Positions 12,467 to 22,537 of a DNA stretch of 64,000 nucleotides are shown in pieces. Position numbers and translations under genes: made by a program. Where the stretch lies: positions 47,288,751 through 47,352,750 of the forward strand of contig CM076851.1 in assembly GCA_039519185.1 (NCBI GenBank). The letters run 5' to 3'. The DNA is from Astragalus membranaceus (lineage: Eukaryota; Streptophyta; Magnoliopsida; Fabales; Fabaceae). Position 1 is the stretch's first letter; each line of letters opens with the position of its first letter. Below the pieces are notes generated by a model that saw only the letters and a program-made list of their open reading frames with translations, had not been told where the DNA came from and did not search any database.

Positions 12467-12697
12467 CCAACCCTGATCCAGTCGTCCTCCCTTTTGGTCA
12501 AGAGGTGCCCAAATCCGTGGAGGGGGAAGGTTCTGTAGCAACAGATTAGGGGTAGCCTATTCCCATACTGATTTGTTTTCCACTAGGTCGTCGGTGTGTG
12601 GCGAGCCATTTTGACCATTTCTTCTTTAATCAGCCGATTCTCTTTTCCTTGCATACTTTCCCATAGAGTAAGATAATATGCTTTGAGATATTTGCCA
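12467..12697 (-). mobile_element. Region downstream of integrase in the minus-strand gypsy element
   Basis: The sequence between the LTR end and the integrase C-terminus has no credible ORF. It is probably the 3' part of the same minus-strand element, cut off by the LTR insertion at 12466. Confidence 0.4.
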
Positions 12698-13090
12698 TTA
12701 ATTTTTGTTTCGAAACTCTTCTCCGTCTAGAGTGACTAAACGGTATGTCCCACCATTGTATACTTCACTCACAATGTAGGGCCCATCCCAATTTGGGGAC
12801 CATTTTCCAAACTGGGGATCTTTCCTCCCAAGTGGCAGAATAGTCTTCCACACGAGGTCACCCTCAACAAACTTCTTTGGCTTGACGTGTTTGTTGTAGG
12901 CTCGGGACATTTTGGCTTTATTCATCTCAATTCTGCTGAGGGCAGCCAGCCTGTCATCATCCACCGAGTCCAACTCCATTAACATGGCTCGTTGGTACTC
13001 ATCCATGCCGAGGGCATGCTGCCGAGCTACCCTTAATGATGCCACACTGATCTCCAGTGGTACCACGGCATCCTGCCCATATACCAAACG
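12698..13090 (-). pseudogene. Ty3/gypsy integrase C-terminal domain (minus-strand element)
   Basis: This 129-codon frame starts with the MVYGQDAVVPLE block that normally follows the integrase core and continues with the GDLVWK and GPYIV motifs of the C-terminal domain. It belongs to the same minus-strand polyprotein as the fragments at 13146, 13477 and 36980. Frameshifts separate it from the core domain (13090-13146). The lack of a chromodomain and the sequence style suggest a Tat/Ogre-type lineage; this is by eye. Confidence 0.75.
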
Positions 13091-13145
13091 ATAGGGAGTC
13101 GCCCCCGTGGTCGTGGGCTTAGAATTTCTCCTAGCCCAAAGAACC

Positions 13146-13439
13146 TCATTGAGGGTCTCGTGTCACCGTCGAGGGTTTATCCTCTATGTTCTTTTTGATG
13201 AGCTCGATGATGATCTTGTTGGTAGCCTCTGCTTGTCCATTAGCTTGAGCATAATAAGGAGACAAGTGTCTAATCTTGATGCCGTATTCTTGAGCAAAGG
13301 CCACCACCTGTTCCCCGATGAACATTGTGCCTTGATCGGCCGTGATGGTTTTAGGAATGCCAAATCTGTATATGATTTGGTTTTCTATGAATCTAATCAC
13401 CGTAGCCTGATTGACACTCCCTAAAGGCACGGCTTCCAC
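13146..13439 (-). pseudogene. Ty3/gypsy integrase core (second D and E residues)
   Basis: The 97-codon frame carries FGIPKTITADQGTMF (second catalytic Asp) and SPYYAQANGQAEATNK (catalytic Glu). The first Asp is in the neighbouring frame at 13477. A stop/frameshift near 13440-13476 separates the two halves, so the integrase is broken although its acidic residues remain. Confidence 0.8.
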
Positions 13440-13476
13440 CCATTTAGTGAAGTAATCGGTGGATACAAAAATGAAA

Positions 13477-13998
13477 TTATGGCCCTTTTAGCTTGGAGGG
13501 TGTCTTACCGATTAGATCCATGGCCCACCCTCTGAATGGCCAAGGTTTGACAATGGGATGCAGCTCGTCCGCAGGCACTCTCTGGATTGGTCCGTGCAGC
13601 TGGCAAGCCTCACATCCCTTCGCAAACTGGAAGCAATCGACCATGATCGTCGGCCAATAGTATCCATGTCTGTAGATAAGCCATTTCATGATGGGGCCAG
13701 ACTTATGTGCACCACAAATCCCTGCATGGATTTGTGTCATCGCCATATAAGCATCCTTTCTCTTGAGGCATCGCAACAACACCCCATTGGCGCTTCTCTT
13801 ATAAAGATCGCCCCCTATCAAGATATACTTCAGTGCCCTCTGTTTGACTTTGAAGTCAGTGTCAGCCGTTGGATTACGGAGGTACTCTGTCAATACTCCA
13901 ATCCAAGCATTGGCAGGATCCTCCTCGGCTGGGACCAAAGCATCTTGTTGCAATACCTCGACCACCAGCACCTTGTTACCCGAGGCTTGTTGGGCCAA
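13477..13998 (-). pseudogene. Ty3/gypsy H2C2 integrase zinc domain and start of core
   Basis: The 173-codon frame has GGDLYKR, then a histidine of the zinc domain (HAGICGAHKSG), YYWPTI, and the CEAC cysteine pair, an HHCC-type binding domain. It ends at PFRGWAMDLIGK, which contains the first catalytic Asp of the integrase core. It continues the minus-strand polyprotein upstream of 13439. Confidence 0.8.
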
Positions 13999-14016
13999 GT
14001 CATTTGCCTCTTGGTT

Positions 14017-14504
14017 CTAATTTCCGGGGACATACATGATAACAGCATCCGCAAACAACAAGTTATGCGCCGAGGCTCGCAACTGTCTGAGTTTCGTGTT
14101 GAAACACTTGTACTCCCCAGTGGTCTGTTTAATCACCAGCTGTGAATCCCCCTTTATTTCTACATACTGGGCCTTCATGGCGGCCAGGATATCAAGTCCC
14201 ATGATCAGGGCTTTGTATGCGGCCTGATTATTGGAAGCTTGATCCCATATCCTACACATGAAGTCTTCCCTGTAAGACGGGTCTATTAAGGAGATATCTG
14301 ATAATATCCACTTTGCACACAACCAAAACTTCTTTAGGTAAAAGATAATATTCATGTTTAGTACAAACATTAAACAAAGATAGACAAAGCTTCTCAATAG
14401 GAGAATATCTAGTCTCAGCATCATTGAGAATCCTGCTAAGATAATATATAGTGCGCTCGGCGCAACTATCATTATCTTGGGCTAACAGGCAGCCGATAGC
14501 TCGG
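14017..14504 (-). pseudogene. RT connection/RNase H region of minus-strand gypsy element, split by Athila
   Basis: Two overlapping frames hold this part. The 5' one (ending about 14252) contains AIGCLLAQD and YYLSRILNDAETRYSPIEK, the RT-linked RNase H signature. The second (to 14017) contains NNQAAYKALIMGL and VEIKGDSQLVIKQ, like the extra archaeal-type RNase H of Tat elements, but its N-terminal part is missing. The frame is cut at 14509/14510 by the Athila LTR and resumes at 36980 on the same strand, so the two halves were once adjacent. Confidence 0.75.
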
Positions 14505-14509
14505 TCTTC

Positions 14510-14988
14510 TGATAACCCATATTTATATGAGTTATTTGTGCTCTTCTCACTTAAATCCAAGCAAGTTCTCTAGTAATTCTAGTACTTTAATATGTAAAAT
14601 TGTAATTAAAAGTATAGATGTAGGTTCAGAGTTGATTTCCTAAATATTGGGCATAATAGGTGCCTTTGTGAATGTATTAATGTTTTGCTTGAGTGCTGCA
14701 GCGGTAGACGCTATGCAGCGGTAAGCGCTACAACGCTATGGAGCGGTTGGCCAATTAGATATTTATGAAGCCACTTGCTGATTAATGAGTCATCACTCTG
14801 ATCTTCTTCTTCTCAGCCTTACATAGGGACTTCCAAGTGGATTCAAAAAGACACTTGGCATTTCCTAATTGGAGCTTAAGTGATAGTTGGTGATAATTCT
14901 AATCATTGTTTTTTGTAAAGCCACTTTATGGATTTGGAGATAATATCTAAGTATTATCTTCTTCTAATAACATATAGATTTTTCATTC

Positions 14989-15028
<40 letters not shown>

Positions 15029-15932
15029 AGACTTGGGAGAAAGAACTAACTTGACATTTTAGACTTCCTCCATTGTTGCTCTACTCTTAAGCTTTATTTT
15101 CTAGTTTACTTTTTATATCTCACCTACGGTTTGCTCACGCCATAGCATCATCCATCGTGTATGACTTGGGATTGTTGGAGTGCATCTTTTGTAACCATTC
15201 TTCTCTTGCTCACATACGGTAACATAATCTTTTCAGTTTATGTTGTTTTGATGAAGCTTGTTATGAGCTAAACACTTGTAGTTGGATTGTTCTAGTGTTT
15301 GTAATGAACCTTGAGTAAAGTATTTATAATGTTATGACGTTTGTGTTTCAATCCTTGTGTTATAATACTTTCAAACTTGTTTTGGTATTGATCAACTAAA
15401 ATAAGGGGCTTCGTAGGTATAGACATGGTTTACGAAGAGAACTCAAGGATTGATATGAATGAAAGGTCATTTAAAGACATTTAAATGACTTGTACTTAAC
15501 CCTAGACATAGGAGAGTAATAGTTCATAAGGTAAAAGCTGTAAGTTCTTCATTATACAGGGGTGAACTAATTTAGAGCCTAGACATAGGAGTCTTGTAAC
15601 AAAACCCTGGCGACAGTGACTGAAAGGCACGCTTCCATACCGCTACAGCGCTTAACGCTACAGCATCTAACGCTACAGCACTTTGCTCTTGGGAATTTAC
15701 ATAACATATGAGCTATCCAACTTACTCTTTACACTTTAATTTCACTACTGTTTTATCACAACTTATTATGGTTGCAATTTCACGTTTGTTATTGTCAATT
15801 AACTTGTTTCACTAACTTGCTAATCTCTTAAACTCTTAAATTAATTCCAATCCCTGTGGGAACGATCTCTACTTATCATTGTATTACTTGTTGCGATTGT
15901 GTATACTTGCACATCTACTTTTCGCACCAACA
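14510..15932 (+). repeat. Athila-like 5' LTR
   Basis: 1423 bp, TG...CA bounded. It contains a (GA)n microsatellite (about 14993-15024), longer than in the 3' copy, and two clusters of the CGCTACAGCG motif (14692-14750 and 15641-15685). The tail has CCCTGTGGGAACGATCTC and TTTCGCACCAACA, typical of Athila-like LTR ends. Confidence 0.92.
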
Positions 15933-16031
15933 AGTTTTTGGCGCCGTTGCCGGGGATTGCATTTAATTTTTATTGTTTAAAGTTTTTAGCAATATTAGTG
16001 AAGATTTTACGTTGGTGTGTTGTTTCTTGAT

Positions 16032-16060
16032 GTTACAGCGGTAGACGCTGCAGCGCATGC
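16032..16060 (+). repeat. Dispersed CGCTACAGCG-type motif at the gag start
   Basis: GTTACAGCGGTAGACGCTGC followed by AGCGCATGC. The cluster abuts and overlaps the gag start codon (ATG at 16057). It belongs to a family of about twelve such clusters confined to the Athila element. Confidence 0.7.
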
Positions 16061-17310
16061 ACAGGTCCCAACCATCAGAATTTGAGTTGGACCCAAAACC
16101 AGAAAGAAGATTCAGGAGACTGAGACAACTTCAGAGAATAAGACAATCTAGACCCACAATGTCTGAACACAGTGGCAGAACCAATTCAGGCAGAGGTACC
16201 ACAAGAGGTGGTAGAGGTAATTCTGGAACAGGCAGATCTGATCCAGGAGGCAGGGGTAGGGAACATCAACCACCCACCCCTACATTACATGATCAAGAAG
16301 ACTGGTATAGACAACAATTCATAAATCTAGGCCCTGCTGACATGGTCAATGACAGGGACAAACTCATGAGGGACTATGTTGTGTTTGATCCACTAACCAT
16401 GGAGACAAGCATAGCTAGGCCTACTCTTCAAACAGCTCAATTTGAATTCAAACCCATGATGTTCCAGATGCTCCAAACAGTAGGTCAGTTTGGAGGTTTT
16501 CCTCAAGAGGACCCATATTTACATTTGAAGCAATTTTTGGAAGTTTGCAGTAACTTCATCATTCCAGGGGTAAGTGATGATGCATTTAGGTTAAAACTTT
16601 TTCCTTATTCCTTGAAGGACAGAGCTAAGGCCTAGTTAACTTCTCTAGAGCCTAACTCTATCCATACTTGAAATGAAATGGCTGAGAAATTCTTAGCAAA
16701 ATACTTTCCACCAAGTAAGAATGCAAGAATTAGGAATGAAGTTACTGCATTCAGACAAAAAGACTCTGAAACACTGTTTGAAGCCTGGGAGAGATGGAAA
16801 GCGCTGTTAAGGAGATCTCCTCATCATGGCATACCAGTAATAATCCAAATGGAAACCTTCTACAATGGGTTGGATCCTCATACCAGACTAATGCTTGATG
16901 CTTCTTCTGGGGGAGTACTACTGAAAACTTCCTACAATGAAGCTTGTGACTTGATAGATGACATTGCCACCAATACCTACCAGTGGCCCACAGAAAGGCT
17001 AGCTCTACAGAAAAATGTAGCTGGTGTCCATGAAATTAGTGAAGTTTCTGCTCTGTCTGCCCAGGTTGTCTCTCTTACCAACATGATAAAAGCCATGAAC
17101 ACTTCAAAGGCTGCAGCGGTTACCGCTACAGCGCCAGTTGAGCCAATTGTGGTTGTTATAGAGCAAGCTGCTCCAGGTTCAACTAGCTGTGTTTATTGTG
17201 GAGGGGAGCATCTCTATGAAGAATGTCCAGGTAATCCTGTCTCTGTAAATTACGTGGGTTTCAACAAGAATAATAATCCCAACTCAAATACTTATAATCC
17301 TGGTTGGAAG
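16057..17310 (+). pseudogene. Athila-like gag (capsid/nucleocapsid), interrupted
   Basis: The frame begins at ATG 16057 after the primer site and reads through two in-frame stops (TAG at 16633, TGA at 16666) to 17310, where the chromovirus LTR cuts it. The first part is Arg/Gly-rich (about residues 45-75), then comes the capsid region with GGFPQEDPYLHLKQF, FPYSLKDRAKA, FLAKYFPPSKN and FYNGLDPHTR, motifs typical of Athila gag. Near the end is a CCHC zinc knuckle, CVYCGGEHLYEEC. An Ala/Thr/Val stretch (nt 17109-17135) is encoded by a copy of the dispersed CGCTACAGCG motif. The gag C-terminus beyond 17310 is missing on the far side of the insertion. Confidence 0.85.
17109..17135 (+). repeat. Dispersed CGCTACAGCG-type motif inside gag
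   Basis: GGCTGCAGCGGTTACCGCTA then CAGCGCC. It is in frame in gag and encodes an Ala/Val/Thr run just upstream of the zinc knuckle. Confidence 0.7.
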
Positions 17311-19499
17311 TGTAACACCCCGGAAATAATTTAGTTACATTATTTAATTGAATTATTAATTTTATTGGAGGCGTGATTAAATTAATTAGTATGATGGGTG
17401 ATGTTCAGGAGGTGGAACGAGTAAAGAGGGTGGTGTTGGCGTAGGAGGCCCAACGCTCGCTGAGCCCACGACTTAAACCCTAGGAGTCTAAGCGCAACTC
17501 TCTCATTTTACGCAAAATTGAGAGAGAGCTGCGAAAGTTAGAGAGAGTGAGAAGGGAGAAGTCTTGCGCGGCGCTAAAGGAGAAGAAGGAAGGGAAATCT
17601 CTCGAGGTTTCGTTAGGTAAGGGTTCTCAATCCTTCCTTGTCGTTTATCTTACTTTCCTAGTGTTGTGACTTTCAAGCCCTAATCTCTGTGTGTCGATTT
17701 CCCCCCTTGATCAAGAAGTAGGCGTGACTACGGTTTCGAAGGAGGAAGGAGAAGCTTCGTTCGTTGTGTTGCTGGGTTTTGTTCGTGACTCTTCGTCATT
17801 GTCTTCCGGAACACCCAAAATTCGAGGTAAGGGTGAGCGTTTTGGTTTAACGTAATTGAGTATATGACTTAGGGTCTTGTAAATCTCTTTTTGGGTATTG
17901 TTGTGAAATTGATACGAAGTGACGTAATATAGCGGAGAATCGAAAGAATTTGTAAATTGTTATGTTTGATGAGTTATGGGTATTTCTCGTGATGAATTGT
18001 GATGTTTTCTTAAATGAATCTTGATGGTTATTTTGATGGAGTTGATGCTTCTTGATGAATTCTTGGTGATTGTCTGTGATAAATATTTGGTGATCTTCCG
18101 TTGGTGAATTTGACGATTTTATTGGTGACATTTTGATGATTTGTGTGATGGACAAATCGTATTTTTTTTATGTTGATGACGGTGAGAAAGGGATTATGAC
18201 TAAACATGGTTTAGAAAAAAAAATTTGAAATCTGAATAATTCTGCAAGTGAAGCTGTTTCTGACCAACTGCGCCTCACTCGCGCTCGGGTCGCGCCCCAG
18301 GCGCAAGGCGTGCTGCGCTGGGCGTGTTGTTGCTGTCCTTTGGCGCCCCGCTCGCGCCTCCGAGCGCGAGCCATTGTTTTCCGCTGTTTCTCACTGTTTC
18401 TCCACTGTTTTTCTTGCTGTTTTTCACACTGTTTCTCCAATTAAAAATGTGATACTTTCCCAATGAAAATATGATGTTTTCAGTATTTAAAATGTGGGGT
18501 CTAACTCAAATTTAAAATGTGATGCTTCTCTATAAATGTGAAGTTTTCCCGATTTAAAAATGTGGTGTTTTTCTAAAATTAAAAGTGATGTTCCCTCATT
18601 TAAAATGTGAAGTTTTTCCAATTAAAACTATGATGATGTTGCAATATAATTTTGATGAATATGACGAGTTCACTCTATGAGTGATTATGATGATGTGATA
18701 TATATGATTTTGATGATTACGACGAATACACTCTATGAGTGTTTGATGATGATGATGATGAGTACTCCAGGTGAGTGTTTTGATGAAATGCACATGTGTA
18801 TATAGAGTCTCATGGCATGTGCATAATGTGAAGAATAGGCTTCGGCCTCCTGTGAAGAATAGGCTTCGGCCTCTTAATTGTGATGAATATGGTACCATCA
18901 TGCATATGCCCTGGTGGGGGTTGCATTTACATGCATGGTCATGATTGTGGCTTGTTGCCAAACTGTGTTGTGAATTGGTGTTTACGTGATGATGATGTGA
19001 TGTTAATAATGATGTTGTAGAAATTGTTTGTCTCCATTACTCTATCATATGCTTGATTATGTTTTGTTAAAATTCTCACCCCTTCTGCTTGGAATGTTGC
19101 TCTATTGTGGCAACGCTGCAGGTAATCGCGAGTGAAGGATCTGCTGCCTTCCTTTTAGCCTTGGGATGTATTTTGTGTCGCTCTCTGATACTGTAACACC
19201 TAGGGGGCGTGGGTGAATTTTGATAAACGATTTAATTAGTTGTTTTAATGATCTTATTGATATATTTGAGACGTGTTTGAGAGTTATTGGTGAGTTGTTG
19301 TTTATTCCGCTGTGACGTGAATTTTGAGGATTTGATTTTCCATGAAGGATGTTTTGTTGCGCAAATTTGAAGAGTGAAATTGATGAGTTTGTTTTTAACG
19401 AAATTGTAGCATTTCTTTTCTATCAATGAAAATAATATTTTTGAAAGGGATTACTCTGATAAATGACGTGTAATATAAGGGTAGAAAAGGGGTGTTACA
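17311..19499 (+). repeat. Chromovirus 5' LTR
   Basis: 2189 bp, TGTAACACCCCGG to GGTGTTACA. It has the 33-bp hairpin (18790-18822) and the conserved CTCACCC...TAACACC block (19075-19207). A GC-rich segment at about 18270-18370 is absent in this form from the 3' LTR. Confidence 0.85.
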
Positions 19500-19503
19500 T
19501 TAG

Positions 19504-19515
19504 TGGTATCAGAGC
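19504..19515 (+). other. Primer binding site (tRNA-Met type)
   Basis: TGGTATCAGAGC sits five bases after the LTR end; it is complementary to the initiator tRNA-Met 3' end used by many plant LTR elements. Confidence 0.8.
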
Positions 19516-19605
19516 AGTTCGGTCTGTCCGGCCGGTGTTTGAGTCGTCGAGTTGAGTAAGATCTGAGTTTTGTTACTCGTTTCTGATTTCTGTTGCAGTA
19601 CTAGA

Positions 19606-21216
19606 ATGGCGGGACGGAACGATGCTGCACTTGCTGCTGCCTTGCAGGCCATTGCTGGGGTTGTGGGTAACATACCCAATGCTATTGGTGATGGGACGCG
19701 TAGTTTGGCTACGTTCCAGCGTGAGAACCCTCCTACTTTTGAAGGCGGGTATAATCCTGATGGTGCCCTTGAGTGGCTAAGCGAGATGGAGCGGATCTTC
19801 CGCGTTATGGATTGCACCGATGCTCAGAAGGTTCGCTATGGCACACATATGTTGAAGAAAGAGGCTTATGACTGGTGGAGGACGACTAGTCAGGGGTTGA
19901 CAGCTGCCAATGAAGAGGTTACTTGGGCTGCGTTTGAGAGGGAATTCAAGAGAAAGTACTATCCGGAGGATGTCCGCGGGAATAAGGAGGTTGAGTTTCT
20001 GAGACTTGAGCAAGGTAGCATGACTGTAACTGAGTATGCTGCAAAATTTACTGAGCTGTCTAAGTTTTATCCTCATTATGATGGAGAGGGTGCTGAGTTC
20101 TCCAAATGCATCAAGTTTGAAAATGGGTTGCGTGCTGACATTAAGAGAGCCATAGGGTATCAGCAAATTCGTGTGTTTCCATTGTTGGTTAATAGCGCCA
20201 GAATTTTTGAGGAGGACAATAATGCCTTCTCCAGAGTCATGAGGGAAAAGCAAAAGAACTTTTCGGGTCGTGGTAAACCATATGAAGCGCCTGCTGGTAA
20301 GGGCAAAGGTAAGTTTGTTGGTGGGCCTAAGCGAAGTGGGGGAGATGCTGCAGCTAGTGTTACTTGTTACACGTGTGGGAAAGTAGGCCATAAGAGTCCA
20401 GATTGCCCAAATAAGGAGAAGAAGAGATGTTACAAGTGTGGGAAGGAGGGACACATGTCTTTCAACTGTGATAAGAAAGATGTAGTATGCTTCAATTGTG
20501 AGGAGAGTGGTCACCTCAGTACACAGTGCTCAAAACCCAAGAAGGAGAAGTCTTTTGGAAAAGTGTTCGCTCTGGCTGAGTCTGACATGGTGAATGAGAT
20601 TTGAGGTACGTGATATATCAATGATTCCCCTCTTATTGCTATTGTTGATACGGGCGCTACCCATAGTTTTATTGCTGCTGCATGTGTTGAGAAATTAAGC
20701 CTTGTTTTATCTGATATGTTGAGGGAGATGGTTATCGATACTCCAGCTAAGGGTTCGGTGACTACCTCCGTTGTTTGTGCCAAATGTCCTGTATCTATAT
20801 ATGGTAGAGAATTCTCAATTGATTTGATCTGTTTGCCGCTGAGTGGAATGGATGTCATTCTGGGTATGGACTGGTTAATTGATAACCATGTTCATATCAA
20901 CTGTCGGGAGAGGTCCGTGAGTTTTGAATCGCTTGAAGAGGAGTCTGGTTTGTTATCTGCGGGTCAGCTACATAGAGTGATGAGAGAAGAGGTTCAGCCG
21001 TTTTCTCTGTTGGCGTCGTTGTCTGCCGAGAGCCAAGCGAAGATTGATGTGTTGCCGGTAGTGCGTGAGTTTTCTGAGGTGTTCCCTGATGAGATTCCGG
21101 ATGTACCACCAGAGAGAGAAGTGGAGTTTGCTATTGATCTGGTTCCTGGCACTAAGCCTGTATCTATGGCACCATATAGGATGTCTGCATCTGAGTTGGC
21201 AGAATTGAAAAAGTAA
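19606..21216 (+). pseudogene. Chromovirus gag-protease polyprotein
   Basis: Starts at ATG 19606 (MAGRNDAALAAALQ), about 90 nt after the primer site. Residues 1-210 are the retrotransposon capsid (EWLSEMERIF, YDWWRT, FEREFKRKYYP). Three CCHC zinc knuckles follow at about 254-267, 275-288 and 295-308. In the same frame, past TGA codons at 20602 and 20611, the protease reads IAIVDTGATHSF and MDVILGMDWL. The frame ends at 21216 after ELAELKK, exactly where RT would begin. Gag would be 332 residues if made. Two nonsense codons and the RT loss make it non-autonomous. Confidence 0.85.
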
Positions 21217-22537
21217 CTTGAAGCGACATAGGAGTAAGTTGAGTATCCATCCTGGAGCGACAAAAATGTATCAAGATCTGAAAAAGATGTTCTGGTGGCC
21301 TGGATTGAAGCGTGATGTGGCGCAGTTTGTGTATTCGTGTTTGACATGTCAGAAATCCAAGGTCGAGCATCAAAAGCCTGCAGGAATGATGCAACCGTTG
21401 AGTGTTCCAGAGTGGAAGTGGGATAGTATCTCCATGGATTTTGTGACTGGGTTACCCAATACGGTGAGAGGGCATGATTCAATTTGGGTGGTCGTGGATA
21501 GATTGACGAAGTCGGCTCATTTTATTCCTATCGGCATTAAGTATCCGGTGTCGAGATTGGCTGAAATCTACATTCAGGTGATTGTGAAGCTGCATGGTGT
21601 TCCTTTGTGCATTGTGTCAGATAGAGACCCAAGGTTCACTTCGGAATTTTGGAGTAGCTTGCAGAAGGAGTTGGGTTCGAAATTGAGGTTGAGTTCAGCT
21701 TATCATCCTCAAACGGATGGGCAGACAGAGAGGACGATTCAATCTTTGGAAGATCTGTTGAGATCATGTGTTCTGGAGCAGGGAGGTGCGTGGGATGCTC
21801 ATCTTCCGTTAATTGAGTTCACTTACAACAATAGTTATCATTCCAGTATCGGGATGGCACCGTTTGAGGCGTTGTATGGTAGGAGATGTAGAACTCCGGT
21901 ATGTTGGTATGAGACTGGGGAAAGTCTAGTGCTTGGACCTGAGTTAGTCAGAGAGACTACTGAGAAGGTAAAGATGATCCGGGAGAAAATGAAAGCGTCG
22001 CAGAGTAGACAGAAGAGCTACCATGATAAGAGAAGGAAAGATTTAGAGTTTGAAGCGGGTGACCACGTGTTCTTGAGGGTCACACCTATGACTGGTGTCG
22101 GGCGAGCGCTGAAATCAAAGAAGTTGACTCCTCGTTTCATTGGGCCGTATCAGATTACGGAAAGAGGTGGAAGTGTTGCATATCGGGTGGCCTTGCCACC
22201 TAATCTTTCGAACTTGCACGACGTGTTTCACGTGTCGCAGCTTCGGAAGTATATTGCAGATCCGTCTCATGTAATCCAACCAGATGATGTAGAGGTGCGG
22301 GATAATCTCACGGTGGAGACTGTGCCTGTACGAATTGAGGATTGGGAAGTGAAGACCCTTCGAGGTAAGAAGATCAATCTGGTGAAGGTGGTATGGTTTG
22401 GGGCAACCGGTGAAAGCCTGACGTGGGAGCTGGAGGATAAGATGCGAGCGTCGTATCCAGAGTTATTTGAATCAGGTATGTTTTCGAGGACGAAAAATTT
22501 TAAGTGGGGGAGAGTTGTAACGCCCCAATTTTATTAA
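21217..22537 (+). pseudogene. Chromovirus integrase with chromodomain, RT-less
   Basis: An open frame of about 439 codons. It has an HHCC zinc domain (SKLSIHPGATKMY, then CLTCQKSK), a core with D (ISMDFVTGLP), D (CIVSDRDPRF) and E (HPQTDGQTERTIQ), and the GPY/F region (FIGPYQITERGG). The C-terminal VRIEDWEVKTLRG ... GESLTWELEDKMRASYP is a chromodomain, which in this group steers integration to heterochromatin. The reading frame differs from gag-protease and joins it at an RT deletion near 21216-21225. The last codons run into the purine tract and 3' LTR start (22516). The integrase shows no internal stop. Confidence 0.87.

Noticed and set aside
13558..14145. 195-codon plus-strand ORF across the gypsy integrase
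   Set aside because: Opposite strand to a clear integrase zinc-domain frame; a shadow.
19777..20514. 245-codon antisense ORF opposite chromovirus gag
   Set aside because: Shadow of the real gag frame; no motif.
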